From: Rhabdophis nuchalis | Taxonomy: Eukaryota; Chordata; Lepidosauria; Squamata; Natricidae | NCBI GenBank assembly: GCA_039707465.1 | Contig: CM077645.1 | Span: 58,529,850-58,593,849 of the forward strand | DNA length: 64,000 nt | Direction of reading: 5' to 3' | In this document: positions 63,661 to 64,000 of the stretch, piece by piece | Layout: every line of letters begins with the position of its first letter | Numbering within the stretch: position 1 is the first letter of the stretch | Translations under genes and position numbers: made by a program | The notes under the pieces: generated by a model | Databases searched by the model: none | Told to the model about the DNA's origin: nothing | The model's input: only the letters and a program-made list of their open reading frames with translations

Positions 63661-64000
63661 TACAAAAACTAAATGTTTAAGAAGATCAACAAATTCCCTT
63701 GCTTCAAAGTGTCTGCTCATTAATATATACATTTGTGCCATTAAATTAGTTTCAGGTTTTAGCAACTTCCACGGACAAATCCATGCAGGCTGTTTGACAA
63801 CAGCTGCTGGGCTGTTTTTCAGAAGGGATTTGTCTTTTCTTAGGACTGAGAGAAAGCTTAAAAATCTAAGAGCTCAGATTTCCCCATTCCTAATCCTACA
63901 TCTTAAAACAATTAAATCAAATTGGCTAGGACAAAGGTCTAATTAGCTCTAAAATTCAGACTAACCTATAGCTTATTTTACAGAAAAATTAACCCTCTAA
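63661..64000. other. Unannotated stretch to window end
   Basis: No recognisable gene or repeat. Confidence 0.5.

Overview
The window looks like intergenic or intronic DNA from a squamate reptile, probably a snake. It is AT-rich and I recognise no host protein-coding exon, tRNA, rRNA or CRISPR array. The organism call rests on the repeats: Sauria-type tRNA SINEs with GCTATT tails, CR1/L3-like LINEs with TATTG tails, a young GC-rich L2-like LINE family, L1, an R4/Dong-like LINE, a fish-like Tc1 element, a SPIN-like hAT element, Helitron-like elements and many hAT or Tigger-like MITEs. No search was possible, so family names come from motifs and memory of family hallmarks.

Layout. 1-12 kb: mostly unannotatable AT-rich DNA with a palindromic hAT MITE (522-656), a hAT terminus (from 2013), a CR1 piece, an R4/Dong-like LINE remnant (4588-5121), two solo LTRs with 5-bp target duplications (5158-5381 and 10115-10497) and a tRNA SINE (7078-7450). 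12-25 kb: an L2 3' fragment (12222-13327), MITEs including a chimeric hAT MITE (17040-17441), old CR1 pieces in both orientations, and a second L2 fragment (23703-24150). 25-38 kb: a Tc1-like fossil (28160-29016), two nearly identical CR1 copies (from 29933 and 32818), a Helitron-like element (31860-32171), and a roughly 630-bp unclassified repeat present twice in opposite orientation (27525-28157 and 36362-37005). 37-50 kb: L2 pseudogene fragments, a SPIN-like element with a perfect 8-bp target duplication (39968-40161), an L1 remnant (45160-46650) abutting an L2 copy with an open 804-codon frame (46651-49262). 50-64 kb: a 519-bp Tigger-like MITE (50035-50553), an L1 3' fossil interrupted by a Helitron-like element and an L2 fragment (55436-57780), and an L2 copy with an uninterrupted 989-codon endonuclease/reverse transcriptase frame (59065-62034).

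How the parts work together. The only convincing coding sequence is retrotransposon ORF2. The L2-like and CR1-like copies keep open frames, suggesting recent activity; the SINEs carry pol III promoter boxes and LINE-type 3' ends consistent with mobilisation by LINE enzymes; the MITEs lack transposase and depend on enzymes encoded elsewhere. The best candidates for something undescribed are the inverted-pair unclassified repeat, the unclassified palindrome at 62425-62569, and the chimeric and internally duplicated MITEs.
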